From: Niebla homalea
Taxonomy: Eukaryota; Ascomycota; Lecanoromycetes; Lecanorales; Ramalinaceae
NCBI GenBank assembly: GCA_019925105.1
Contig: JAHGAU010000017.1
Coordinates: forward strand, 930,001-994,000
Direction: 5' to 3'
DNA length: 64,000 bases
The notes under the pieces were generated by a model, which was not told the origin of the DNA, made no database searches, and saw nothing but the letters and a program-made list of their open reading frames with translations. Shown here one piece after another: positions 20,978 to 32,876 of this stretch. The stretch's first letter is position 1. Each line of letters opens with the position of its first letter. Both the position numbers and the translations under genes were made by a program.

Positions 20978-22201
20978 ATGTCCAAACCAGTACAAATCAG
21001 CTCGGCTGACGAGTTCAACACACTATTGAAGACATCAACGATACTGGTCGCCGACTGTAAGCGTCTGCTGCTTTGCTTCTTCCTCCATAGCTAGGGGCTA
21101 GAAGCTGATCTGTTTACGTTCCGTAGTCTATGCGGACTGGTGTGGACCTTGCAAAGCAATCGCACCGTTATATGCACAGCTCTCTGTTCAGCTTTCTCGT
21201 CCGGGAAAGATCAGCTTTGTCAAAGTCAACACGGAGGTGACTAAAGATATTGGCCGAACATACCAGATCACCGCGTGAGTTCCTAAGGCTTTCACTACTT
21301 CCCCCCATCATCATACAACTTCGAAGAGTACAGCCAGCAAAGAACCTGATTACTGCTTTTGCTGCCCCTTAGCTATGTCGTCTTTGAGTTAGCCGGACGA
21401 AATCCCTAACAAGCGAGTTTCAGACTACCTACCTTCATCATCTTCAAAAATCAACAAGTGGTTGAGAAAATACAAGGGGCGAATCCACCCAAGCTACAGG
21501 AAGCTGTCAAGAAGCTTGCAGCTGAGGCAGACTCGGATAGTAGTGGAGGCTTTGGCACTGTGGGAAGCAGCGGAGCTTGGACGCCTTTGAGCCTCCCCAG
21601 AGGTTACGACGATGTGACCGACCAAGTCGATGTGCGAGGGCTTGAGCTCTTGAACTTCGACAATGAGTGCGCTGGGCCTCGAGTACTTTTTGGCAGCAAT
21701 AAACCGTCGAGCTTGGACACCGGGAAAAGCAAAGCAGGAGGTTCAAGTAAGGCGGATGGAGAGAGCAAGGATTGGGTGGAAAGCGACACTGATGAACAAT
21801 TGATGCTGTTCATACCGTTCCAGTCGACTCTGAAAGTTCATACCCTGCAAATTACCTCGCTTATCCCCAAACCCTCGGATGAAGATGACGAGCTTCCAAT
21901 GCGGCCGAAAACCATAAAGATATACTCCAATCGTGCAAACGTTTTGGGGTTCGACGAAGCCGACGATCTGCCAGCAACCCAATCAATAACTCTAAACCCC
22001 GAGGATTGGGACGAGAAGACAGGGACAGCAAGGATCGAGCTACGCTTCGTCAAATTCCAAAATATTTACTCCCTTGTGTTCTTTGTAGTAGACGGAGAAG
22101 GGGAGGGAGAGAAGGTTCGAATAGATCGCATCAGGGTGGTGGGCGAGAAGGGCGAGGCAAGGGAGCAGAAGAAACTGGAGAAGGTCGACGATCATGAGTA
22201 A
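20978..22201 (+). CDS. txl1: Thioredoxin-like protein with PITH domain (Txl1 type), 334 aa
   Basis: Txl1/TXNL1-type proteins couple a thioredoxin domain to a proteasome-interacting PITH domain and associate with the 26S proteasome. Exons: 20978-21056, 21127-21274 and 21424-22201; introns of 70 and 149 nt; 1005 nt in total. The active site WCGPC falls at residues 31-35, in the second exon, and the cis-proline segment LPTFIIFKNQQ opens the third. The PITH part starts with LDKGFDD-like YDDVTDQVD and contains NFDNE, LMLFIPFQSTLKVHTLQI, RPKTIKIY.N and RFVKFQNIYSLVFFV. The start at 20978 gives MSKPVQISS directly before the first thioredoxin strand. Confidence 0.93.
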
Positions 22202-22371
22202 AGAGGTGACGGAGCCACGAAACTATGATTTCACGACATCACCGGATAGCAGAGGTCCGTCGCATGATCTTCCATGTGAATAGAAAGCGGTCAGGATCAG
22301 GTATGATTTGTGGTGCTTGAGCAACCTCACTCAAAGAGTGAATGGATTCCTCTACATGCACAATACCTAGC

Positions 22372-22701
22372 TTAAGACTTCCTTCCCCAGCCCGCCGCTC
22401 TTCTACGGTCACATTCCATTTCGGCGTTACAGCCATGAAAGTCTCCATGCCATTACTCTAGCGAGGCAATCAAAGTTGGGTCTGGAACCTCGTAGCCAGT
22501 CAAAGCAGCTCGCGCTCCAGCACAAAATAGTGAGCGGTAGCGCTTGAAGGTGGGCAGTTCATGAGATCTGTAGGCCGTTTTGCGTGTTGCAACTACGTCG
22601 AGGAGGAGTGAAGCTGCAATTCTGTTCGGTCCAATCGATATTGACCCCTCAGCTTGAAGATCTGAAGGATGCAAAAGATAAGTCTCGGACCGACGTGCAA
22701 T
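22372..22701 (-). CDS. Unassigned two-exon coding candidate or gene remnant
   Basis: The minus-strand frame from 22701 reads with protein-like composition (segments such as LQAEGSISIGPNRIAASLLLD and GARAALTGYEVPDPTLIASLE). It can be spliced at GTAATG (donor 22456) to a TAG acceptor at 22403, ending RAAGWGRKS at 22372. No in-frame ATG opens it, so an upstream exon or loss of the start must be assumed. I do not recognise the family. It may be the 3' end of a small gene or a decayed one. Confidence 0.25.
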
Positions 22702-22853
22702 TCATCATTCTGTGGCACGACTGACGCTTGGAATCATCATTGATATTCGGATGACCAGGCAACACGAGAATTTAAAGTCGTACCGCCGCACGAAGAGAGA
22801 AAGGAAGAGCGTTGAGAATGGCGAGGTTTTTGTGGCCGCGAGACGCTTCAACG

Positions 22854-22873
22854 CTAGTCTATGTTTAGACTAG
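22854..22873. repeat. Perfect 8-bp inverted repeat (hairpin)
   Basis: The arms ctagtcta and tagactag flank the 4-nt loop tgtt. In RNA this would form a short stem-loop. No function is shown; it sits in the gene-poor stretch. Confidence 0.6.
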
Positions 22874-25800
22874 TGTCTATCTCCATGAGCGTTCAGACTG
22901 TCCCACATGTTTGTGCTTTTTCCAACATTATAGGCTGGTGATGAGCAATGTGACTCTCGTCGCATCATTTATAATAGGAAGAGGATGACCCTCTCATATT
23001 ACAATGAGAGTGTATGATCTCACGATGACACTGTTCTGAAGCCTGCAATGTGCGCATACTTGTTGTTGTTCGCTTGTTGGACTTGAATCCGTCTGCGTAT
23101 TCGGCCGTCAACTCGTCCTGGGCCATTATCAAAAATATTCCTTTTGATAGTAGACATCGTCGGACTCGATCAAAGGGGCTCAAGATACTCGATCTACGAC
23201 ACTAAATTGTCATGGCTCCCAATCCAAGGTAAGTCAGTAGATCTTCGGGCTTTGAGCGGATCGCTACAAAGTATTCGATGTCCCATGCTGGTTGTCCCAA
23301 GCTGGCTGTCCGTACAAGTTCGATGTACACGGAAAGGTGATGGTATTTACCCCATATAATTGGTTGCCTCCTTGCTGCCTCGAGACGTACACAACAAGAT
23401 ACTGCAGCACGCTATTTTGCTGCTTCTGTAGGCATACGGTCTAATTGCGAAATGGGTCAAGTATAGCACTGAAGATGGGAGACGCGTAGCGTTCAAGTTA
23501 TGCCTCGCTGCTGATATTGATGTCATATGTGTCGCTACTTGGAAAAATCGGCTATCTGACGAGAAATCAGGACTTGGATGTCGGCGTAAGCATATATCAT
23601 CGTATGGTCAACATGCTCGAAGTCGCACAATAAATCCAGTGCCCTGCCAAGGAGACTGATTGAGCGCTTGTCGTGGGTCTGATACAGTCTCCCAAAGAAT
23701 CTCCTAAAAGAGCCCCCTTCTACGTCTTTGCCCGGACACTGCAATTAGTAGAGCGGACTTACTGGAACAATGTCTGATCCTGCGTTCACGATTTCTAAGT
23801 TACACTAGAATCAAAAGCGGGAACATGCGTTCGAGAGGATGCTGGCAACGAAGGCGAGGCAGGCTGGAGAGCAAAATGCTCCATCAAAAGCAGCAAGCCG
23901 ACAAACACAAGGTGGGGCTCAAACCCAAGTCAGTGGAGCCGGATGTTGCTAGAGGACGTGTTTATACCATGCATCTCTCAAATCCGCTCGTAATCACCGT
24001 TGTGGATGGTGGAGCCGCGTTGAATCCATGTAGACGGGCCCTGAAAAGGAACCCTTGGAGCCATAATGATGACCAAGCAATATGCGCGAATTAATTTACC
24101 CTTGGATGGCATAGAGAAAGCCGCGACGAATGCATTACGCTGGAGAAGCCATGTATATCTCTCAAGGGTCCTATCCCCACAATGCCCTTGGTACACAACG
24201 GAGCAATGCTGTTTTGACGAATGGCTTGATGCTCCTCCACCAGGCTCCGCAAATGGCCCGCCAACCAAAATGTGAATTGGGCTCCCCACATCTGACATGC
24301 CCCATCCAATATAATGGAGGAGCCGCGGCTCTGTCTCAAGGTACTGAAAGTCCCGCGGCACTGATTTTTTGTCCTGCCCACCGTTGGCCATCACTCTTTC
24401 CCATCAAAGGCTATCCGATCCATGAAATGACATTGTGACATTGCGTAGAGTATGATGAACCATCTTTGATATCGATAGTCTCCACGGAACAGACACGTGG
24501 AGTGTTCGAGCCCCGCGAGCCGTCGCCTTCGTTCCTTGCATCTCCTCCTCGGCAACGGACAAGTGATCGGCAAGACTACGAGAGGAAAAGGAAGGAATCG
24601 ACAGGTACAAGGTCGTTCCACGCAAGCTTCTAGTTGGTTTCAAGTCATCGACGGCTAAGAAAGAGGGGTTTGCCTCCATTTGGCAGGTTCTTCAGGGTGA
24701 CACTTTTGGTTATTTGTACGTAAAGATCCAGCATCGTTTGGGGATCACGGAAAATTATTGTTTGATGATCGTCATTGCAGGAACACACTTGCACGCAATC
24801 CATCAACGGACCAACTGAGTATCAAACCTTGGACGTCTTGCGTACCGCTACCGTCCCTATATCATGCGAATCTCCTCTTGAAGCACGGTCGTGGACCGAA
24901 TGTCAAGCTCAAAGCCAAGTGGAAAAGCCCCGAAAGCAGTGAGCAGCACGGCTCGTAGTGACTGTTAGTGAGTGCTCGAATGGATTTTACCATGGCAAGA
25001 GCCCGTGTGCCTGGACAAAAGCCCCACATGCCATGTGGACTGCAAGCTATGCTGGCCGGTAGTCTCAGCGTATACTGTTGATGGTATAACTGCTCGGTTA
25101 CACAAAGTGACTTTTGACGATGGATGTTAATCGAAATCCTTACCTAGGATTTTCTCTTTACATGTCCGTCCATAGATCGCCGTACCCTGGGCCCCTAGTA
25201 TCACGCTCATGGTCTGATGGAGACTCATTTGGCTGCAGCTTGTCACACACAATAGGTTTACGAAAATCATGCTTCGGAGCAGAGGCGTCGCCCGTGACAG
25301 CCTTTGTGACAGGAACATTGGAGCTGGACTGCACAGTATTGGATCTGCTCTATTGCCTACCGACCACCACTCATCAATGTAGAACAGTAAAAGACATCCC
25401 AATCTCCATCCATACGATCGAACAGTTCACCAACGCAATGACGCACTGGAACTTTGGGATCCTCAGATAGTCGGTCAGTCCAGTAATGAACATTACCTTA
25501 CATCGTTGAGCCTCCAGGAGCCCTGCCATGCTTCGAAACACAAGCCAGCTGAGAAGACCATGATCGTGGCCTGTAAAAGACAAAGGTCCCGGGCTCCCAG
25601 CTCATATTGCCACCTAAGGAGGCTGTAGCGCTTTACGGTAACTTCAAGTTGCTTGATGTCCTCTAGTCATTTCCAGCTTCTCGATCTCCTGAGTACTCAC
25701 TAAAGATGCACCATCTGCAAAGCGAAGGTTTACTGGGATGCTTGAGATCTGAAGTCGCTCAACGTGGTTAGGCTCACTAGACTTTGAGAATTGGTTGGGC

Positions 25801-28800
25801 GTAGCTTTGGTCAGACTTGGAGAGCTGGCCAATGGGAACTCGGACCAGCTTTCCTGTGATTGATAAAGACTAGCTGCTGGCCCCACCAACTTTGATTGAC
25901 GGCATCGGCGAATTTGCGTGGACCTGACAGATGAGGGGGACGTTGGCCGTTGATAGATAGGTGGAGACAGAATGCCGGCCCGGTGAGCCCAGATGAAGGA
26001 ATAATGCCCATGGGGCTGGGCAGTGGACAACGGCGAGGTTCGATTGAGAAGTCTAAATTGCAGGCCGAAGTGCCCTCATACATGCTTGGCAGGTGCCAAG
26101 CCGACCTGACGCGGGGCTCCGCGAGTAGGAAACAATGGCTCAAGAGTGGTGAAAATGCAGACTGACATGCGAAAGCAGTCGCTCAGGAAGGCAACTCGAT
26201 ATGCATACACGCGACTGATGCGGCGTAAGCTCGCATCAATCTCTGCCGACTTAGAAATTGACGCAATCGCTTTATCGTGACTTGACAAGTTTTGGATGAA
26301 AATCTTTTTGCTGGGAGAAATAAAGTGCCGTACCTGCGCCGGTTCCTGCATTAGCGCCACCCAGCTCCATGAAATCCCTGCTTGTTAGGCCGATTGGCGC
26401 GAATTGAACCTGTCGTCACAAGGTTCTCACGCCGTGTCCACACGCCGGCTTCTTCTAAGACTCTAGACAAATCAGAGAAACGTGGCAACTGACAGTCCGA
26501 AAGTTAACGCAGCATGACAGAGCTAGACCGTGACAGGTAAGGATCCATTCTGCAGATTCCAGGTGTTCGGTAAGGGCAGCAAGAGATTTGACCGCCGCTT
26601 TCAACGTTGATGATTTCGATTTTTGCCTCTGAAGTTTCTGTGCGAGTCTGCGAGACTTCGGTCTTATTTTTAGCAATGCGATACGGATCCAGATCTTTAA
26701 AATGTCATGCAGAGCTGACTTTATACCCGCGAAGGATCAATTTAAACTGCAGGATTCGGTTGTTTGCCACGATGAAAAAGCAATCATAGTTGAAGTGCAA
26801 AGATTCCAGTACTCCTAGGCAGTTGTGCCTCACTTGCTCCATCCGCGCCGCTATCCAAGGTGGCGGCAATAGTAAGAGGTGGGCTCACTGCATCCTGGAT
26901 GCTTGGTTGCGACCGCACATCACACGGCTTGTCCGTGAGTCCGTCTGTCCGTCACCAACACGGCAACACTCCTTTTCGTTCTTCCTTGAGTTTGGATCTG
27001 GCCATGCCGTCCCGACGGGCCATCACCAAGTGAAACATTTTCCGTCATGCCATGTGCCGGAAACCAAAACTCCTAATAGCACCAAGCGTAGCTTTATGAA
27101 CATGAAGATCAACATGATAAGATGCAAACAGCGAAGTGTAGCCGTGGATGTCACGTCCCCTTCTCCCAACCTGAACGTAATCGCTATACGCGCCGCACCA
27201 ATACACTCTCCGCGCATCTGCCTCAATACTTGACCCCGCCCCGCACGGTTGCTTGGGTTTCATGGGGAGCTGACAAAAAGCGGTACAGCATGTAAGGGAG
27301 GGTGAGCGTGACATGTGGAACGTGTCTGCTGGATGTGGAATGCATGCTGCAGAGCGTCGAAAATTATGGTCGTGGGCTTCGTTGCCTCACAAAGTCATGG
27401 CGGCTATGCTTCAACCACTTCCAGCCCGACCGTGGGTTGTCCCCAACTGCCCACCCATTCAGGCCGCTCCAAGGGTTAGTCCTATCGATAAGTGGATAAC
27501 CCTGAGCGCTATCTATGCTCGACTGGCATTAGGGTATGACGACTACCATTATTGACGACGTCCGAACTGGTCTGTGACTGGCTGCAAGGTCCCGCTGGAA
27601 GATGAGAGTGGTTTCATCGATAATCATGGCTGGCTTTGCATGATTGCATCTGACGGCAGGAAGCTTGATGCAGTGTGACCGATAACACGCGTCAACGAGT
27701 CAACGACTGCTATTTCAGGCTGCAGAAGGCTGCAGTGACAGAGAAGGGGATGAGCTGGCTTCCCTGATTCGTGGCCCGAAGCTGCGCTTGCGTACAGCTC
27801 AGCCACTCAGTTGGCCCCAGACCTGGTACCAAATGTACACGGACAGCTGGTTCCCTCCCATCCTTGCTTTCAGCCTACCGTACCCGCCTTTTATTAATGC
27901 AGACGCAGACGAGACTCGTCGCAAAATTGCTGGGTACATGTAATGGGACAGCGAATATGTGATGTATTACAGCGAAGAAGTCCGGTGCGATGACATTCCT
28001 CTGGCTCTCCCTGCACCCAGTCCGGGAATCACATCTGCGACTTTGCTCTGGTTTCTGGCGATGTTGGGAATTCGGGCCTGGTCAGTAGTGGTCAAAGGTC
28101 AAATTCTTGATTTTCCTGAATTAGGCAAATCAGAACATGTATTTGGTCAATTATTCAATCATGTCCGTCTTCTTAGCTTGGCCTCCCCACACCCACTCAT
28201 TCCAGCTCAGCAAAGAGCGAATTGGCATCTGCCGGCGCTGGTTGAACCAAGCAGCACTGGATCTCTGACGAGTAGGAAAGAGGCAAGAATCTGGTGCAAG
28301 ACTAGCCTGGCAAAGGGTGCAGAACCGGCAAAAGGTAAAATGGGCTAGTCAAAAGAACAGGGTTTTGGAGCAAGTCACTGCGCCATCTCATCCTTTCCGA
28401 GTCCCCCCATACGTTGATTCATGGATCCGTCCGGCCTAAGTCCCTTTCGTATAGCGGCCCATTTAGGTTGTCTCTCTATTTTGGTGTCGACTTTCGCGTA
28501 TGTGCTAGACTGGCCAAGTGGAGATCTGCAACTGAATCGAGGGTCTCTGCAATGTCTGCGGTCTGCCAGTCCTGCAGTAATCGGTCAGCTTTACTTTATC
28601 CGCTCATGTGCCCTCCACATTCTCTTTCTTTTCTGTTCTTGCTCTCCAACTAACCACGATTGTCAGGTTGACTTAGTACTGTTCATTTTTCTTAATATCT
28701 CTTTCTAGTCGTTACTTTTGGTGATTCTTGGGTTTGGGCTCTTTCTTTACGGCCCTCTCTCGACCATCCCAGTCACTCCTTCTGGGGCAACGTTGCCTGT

Positions 28801-29058
28801 ACAATCACCTACCGACTTAATCTCCACCATTTTCCAATCCAATACCATCACACAGTACAAGAGGGCCTTCAGTAATCGTTGAAGCCCCATTGTACAGTCA
28901 CTCATTGCAGCACCCCTTCCATCGAGACCTTGTCATACGCGAAGAACTCTTGAGGTGGTCCGTTCCAAATACCTGGCTATCTTGGAGTATCCGTGCCCAG
29001 TGCAAGGTCAGGCTGCCCTTATCTGGTGACCAACACCGTTTCATAGTCTACGCCAGCC

Positions 29059-31038
29059 ATGGCTTCCCAGACACTGCCTCCTCAGATGATGGGTGAAGCA
29101 GCATTCTTCTATTACAATCCAGAGCCAAATGCAGACCATCGACAACATGGTCACTTCTCTCAGCAACCAAGTGCCGGTCACTTTGATGCTTCCACACCCA
29201 AATACCACTACCAAGCGTATAATCCACCAATGATGGCCTATGGTCATCCACCGATGATGTACCCTCAAATCCCAGTCTCGCATCCTCCGGTTCTTCAAAA
29301 ACCTGTCCTAGTATCTCCACGACCGATGCAGCAGAAATCTGGGTTTCTGGCTAGCTCGGAAATCCAGAACCTTTCCCTGGACACAGAATGCAACACTCCA
29401 GATCTGTGTGTTTACCCGTCAACACCACCGCTGTCTGTCACGAGCAGTACATCCGGCGGGTCCCCGTCAAGCTGTGGGACGCTTCCGACACCTAGAAATT
29501 CGTCATTCGTGTTGGACAGCAACATTGAGGGTGTGAAACAGGGCTGTGAGGGCGATGTGAAGAATGAGATCCTCGCTGGCGGGGACTTCACTCGATCTGG
29601 ATCCCCACCACTTACACCTGGTAAGTCTTTTGAAGTCGCAAATGAAATGCCACGTTCGCCTTTCAACCAGTGTTGATTGCAAGGCCCACAATCGGAGAAT
29701 TCGGGTGTGGACTGTAAAAATGCGAATTAGGCTGATAATTTACGGTTAGTGTTTATTCATCCGCCTTCGGTTACTGCCAGCCAAGCCTCGGACCTCCTTT
29801 CCATCAACTCCTGTCCATCTCTGTCGCCTTCCCCATCACCAGCACCAACATCCGCCAAATCCGAAACAAGCACTGAATTCGACTTTTGCGATCCTCGCAA
29901 TCTTCATTATGAAGCAATAAATTCTGGGCAAGATCTGAATCAAATTAATTTTCCACAGCTGCCCACGTTGTGTTCAGGGGATGACGAAGAACACAAATTA
30001 GTACTTGGCGGCGACTTCAACTTCCCCAAGCCAGACTTTCAGCAGTCGACCAGAATATTCGATCCGTCTACCATTGGTCTTTCGGGACTGCCACATTTTG
30101 ATAGCCTCTCTGACCTGGACTCTGACAGCCCGGACAGTGAGTTTGTGACCGACCACACACAATTCGTGACCGACAACACTTTGGACTTGGGCAATAAGCG
30201 CCAGCGTCTAGATCTCACTCCATTTGACGACGCCTCATTGATTAGTGAAGACAGTTTCGAAGACTTTGAGGAAGCAGGACAGCTTGCTTCTCCTACCGTC
30301 TCCGCCCCAGTTGAGCCCTCGCCATCCGTGAACATTGCAGGCGCAGCACTCAAATCTGGCATCAAGACCAGGAGCGCACCAAAGAAAACCAGCAAGAAAG
30401 CGGCAGCTGTCAAATCAGAGTCGATAGATTCAGAGGAGGAGGTCATGTACTCCTATGGGGCTAATTCCGCAGATGAGACATCTGGAACCAAAGACTCATC
30501 TTCAGCTCAGGAGAGTGTAGTTGCTTCTACAGACGGAAACACAGGCGCTTCGGGCGAGATGACACCGACTTCATCCAATCAGCCTACCGCCCGCCGTGGT
30601 CGCAAGCAATCCCTGACCGACGATCCATCCAAGACCTTTGTCTGCACACTATGTTCACGCCGTTTCCGTCGTCAGGAGCATCTGAAGCGTCACTATCGGT
30701 CCCTCCACACTCACGACAAGCCCTTTGAATGCCACGAGTGCGGCAAGAAATTCTCCCGAAGTGACAATCTGGCCCAACACGCACGCACCCACGGCAGTGG
30801 AGCCATTCCTCTCGGGGTCCTAGAGGAGGGCGAGCTCCCACCTACGGAGAACGGCAGTCCAATGGACAGCACTGATGCGGGCACTCTTGGTGCCCGACTC
30901 TTCGACGCTGCTGTTGCTGCAGCTGGAGTCTCCAGCAGCAGCTCTTCCTCCGTCAGCGGGTCGCAGAGAGATAGCGTTAGCCCCGCTCCGTCAATTGAGG
31001 CTACGAAATCCATGAAAAAGAGGAAGCGGGAGGACTGA
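29059..31038 (+). CDS. C2H2 zinc finger stress-response factor, Msn2/Seb1 type, 616 aa
   Basis: This is a DNA-binding transcription factor of the Msn2/Msn4 / Seb1 / MsnA group, expected to bind AGGGG stress elements in the nucleus. Exons 29059-29620 and 29750-31038 are joined in phase 1 (LTP-V-FIHPPS) across a 129-nt intron. The N-terminal two thirds are low complexity, rich in Pro, Ser, Asp and Tyr, with acidic patches ([19 protein letters not shown]) that could serve activation. Two C2H2 fingers lie near residues 486-536: [24 protein letters not shown] and [24 protein letters not shown], linked by THDK. A basic tail, MKKRKRED, ends the protein. The finger pair matches the Msn2 group far better than CreA or CrzA types. 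The unusually long upstream gap suggests elaborate control. Confidence 0.88.
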
Positions 31039-31896
31039 TTCGAGTAGGGTTTTTGGGACGTGTATCATATTCGACCATGACGACTACGATTGCAACGTAT
31101 CTGCAAAGGCGCCACCACACACACGGTGCACTGCGGAGATAACGGCTAGAGAAAAAGGTTTGATGCTACCATTCAACATCAAGAGTGGACAGCTTAGAGG
31201 ACTACGGAGTTTCTTACAAGCATTTAGCGGGCTTGGTTCTTTACCATCGGAGGCAATTGTGATGGTCTGATTGAGAGGATCAAGATTGTTCTGCACACTA
31301 TCTCAAGTTTCTCTTCTTGTACAATTACTACTCTGCACAACGGGTTTAGCGAAAGGGGGGCCTCGCTGTACAATTCTCTACATTTTCCAAGGACTGCCGC
31401 AGCGCTGGACGCTGAGGCGTCCGCAATGCTCCAAAATTGACATACATTTATTCACAATTTTCCCTCGGTCTCTTCGCTCCCTCATATCGTGCATCGTCGA
31501 GCGAGGATCATCCTCGTGCCTTACGGCCCAGTGTTCATCTCCTCAGCAGCTCACCTGTCATAGTGATCACATGAAGATTTTGACCAACCAATCAAAGCTG
31601 AACCCGCGCGCTCTCACTTCAACCAATCGATCTGCAGAAGCTTCTAGGGCGACGCACTTACAACTCTATGCAGCTGCGGCCCGCAGTCGATACAGCGCGT
31701 GGTTAGGAGGCCCATCTACTGACATGTGGCCGACGATTCGTAGCTGTAGTTGTCGTAAGTATGCAAAAAGGCGACTTCAGTAGCGCTAATCGCCCACTGA
31801 TCGTTGGACATCGCGATCCATCTCTGTGAGCGGACCTTCCTCCGACCAACGCGCTCGGACTCTGCGAATTGCCCCATGCAAGGGAGACGTGACTCT
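31039..31896. other. Convergent 3' flanks of the Msn2-like gene and dph4
   Basis: There is no supported gene in these 858 bp. The plus-strand frame 31271-31783 begins at a TTG codon and resembles nothing; I treat it as chance. The gap is long for two 3' UTRs, so a non-coding transcript is possible but unsupported. Confidence 0.35.
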
Positions 31897-32439
31897 TCAC
31901 CCATGCTTCCCGTGTCTCAGATCCTCGTCGACCGCGTCTCCATCGTCCACGCCAAACTCCACCTTGATCCACAGGCTACAGCCCTCGCAGCCCACGTTAA
32001 CTGCGGCTTGCGTCGCGTGCTGCTCTAGCTCGTCCTCCGTCACGACATATCCCCTTGCTCGACCGCAGCGGCAGCCGAGAAAGTAGATCCTTGCCATCTC
32101 GTCCAGGTGCATGTCGTCGAGATCCACCGTCTCGAAGACCTTGCATTGCTGAGCCTCACTCACAGGGTCCGAGGTGAAACTCTGTTGTACTGGCCGAGTG
32201 AGAACCAGCGAACGATCGTAGGCTAGACGTTTTGAGGGTGATACGAGGGTCTGATACGCGAGGCTGATTTGATCTATGGAAGGTTTTGAAGGTTTGGTGG
32301 ACTTGTCCGGATGGTGCTGCAGGAGCGCCCGTTTGTAGGCTGTCTTGATAGCAGTCGCCGTCGGACCGTCCTTGGGCGAAGTGGGATTCTCAAGGGCGAG
32401 AATGTTATAGTGGGTGAGACTTGAAGCTTGGGCCGGCAT
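31897..32439 (-). CDS. dph4: Diphthamide biosynthesis J-protein Dph4, 180 aa
   Basis: Dph4 is a J-domain protein with a CSL/DPH-type zinc finger that supports the iron-sulfur Dph1-Dph2 step of diphthamide synthesis. It is a single exon. The J domain occupies residues about 8-75 (THYNILAL, IKTAYKRALLQHHPDKS with HPD at 43-45, LAYQTLVSPSKRLAYD). The zinc finger follows: EMARIYFLGCRCGRARGYVV and VGCEGCSLWIKVEF give the CxC...CxxC set. The start at 32439 (MPAQASS) is the ATG nearest the J domain; the frame stays open upstream without conserved sequence. It is divergent from the Mug190-like gene. Confidence 0.92.
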   Translation of the reverse strand: MPAQASSLTHYNILALENPTSPKDGPTATAIKTAYKRALLQHHPDKSTKPSKPSIDQISLAYQTLVSPSKRLAYDRSLVLTRPVQQSFTSDPVSEAQQCKVFETVDLDDMHLDEMARIYFLGCRCGRARGYVVTEDELEQHATQAAVNVGCEGCSLWIKVEFGVDDGDAVDEDLRHGKHG

Positions 32440-32876
32440 GGCCTCCCTGCAAGAATTCTGCCTTTTCTGTAGATGAAATTGAGGCACGCTTGGCACGATG
32501 AGGAATATTTGAAAGTTGAAATCCCCTGGCAAATCTCCGGCAAATCAGGATCGTAGCTTCCCCAGATTTGTGAAAGCTTGATTCGGGCGATTCTAAACTT
32601 GTTTACGCCGAAGCTGCCAAATACATAGGCCAGTTGAAATAGCTTCAACAGCAACAGCACTACGTTTCTTACGAAGATACTGATCATGCATCCATCAACA
32701 ACGGAGCACAGCTGCAGCTGTCAGATGATTCTCCGTGGGCTTCATCAAGCATCCATTCAGAGCATCGGCATTTGTAACACCTTGGGTTATGAATGAATGA
32801 ATTGCATATTTGCTCACCTGTCTATTGAATCAATGCTCAATTGACTAAAAGTCCTACTGACAGGCTGGGTGCCAAA
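32440..32876. promoter_or_regulatory. Shared divergent promoter of dph4 and the Mug190-like gene
   Basis: These 437 bp separate the two start codons. The minus-strand frame 32274-32687 here is a shadow without family resemblance. Confidence 0.4.

Larger units (their letters stand above)
22202..29058. other. 6.9 kb gene-poor stretch before the Msn2-like gene
   Basis: I see no recognisable gene across this stretch, while genes elsewhere in the window are usually 0.05-1.2 kb apart. Open frames are short (mostly 60-100 codons), many start at non-ATG codons, and none resembles a family. Base composition is not strikingly AT-rich, so repeat-induced mutation is not obvious. The right end (about 28.6-29.06 kb) is pyrimidine-rich and probably holds the promoter and long 5' UTR of the downstream zinc finger gene. 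The left end holds one weak two-exon coding candidate (listed separately) and a perfect hairpin. Confidence 0.5.

Noticed and set aside
22202..29058. Transposon, RIP-decayed repeat or secondary-metabolite cluster in the gene-poor stretch
   Set aside because: I saw no terminal repeats, transposase or polyketide/NRPS motifs, and no strong AT bias. The absence of evidence is by eye only.
31271..31783. 170-codon plus-strand frame in the convergent 3' flanks
   Set aside because: It begins at TTG; the composition is unlike protein and there is no family match.
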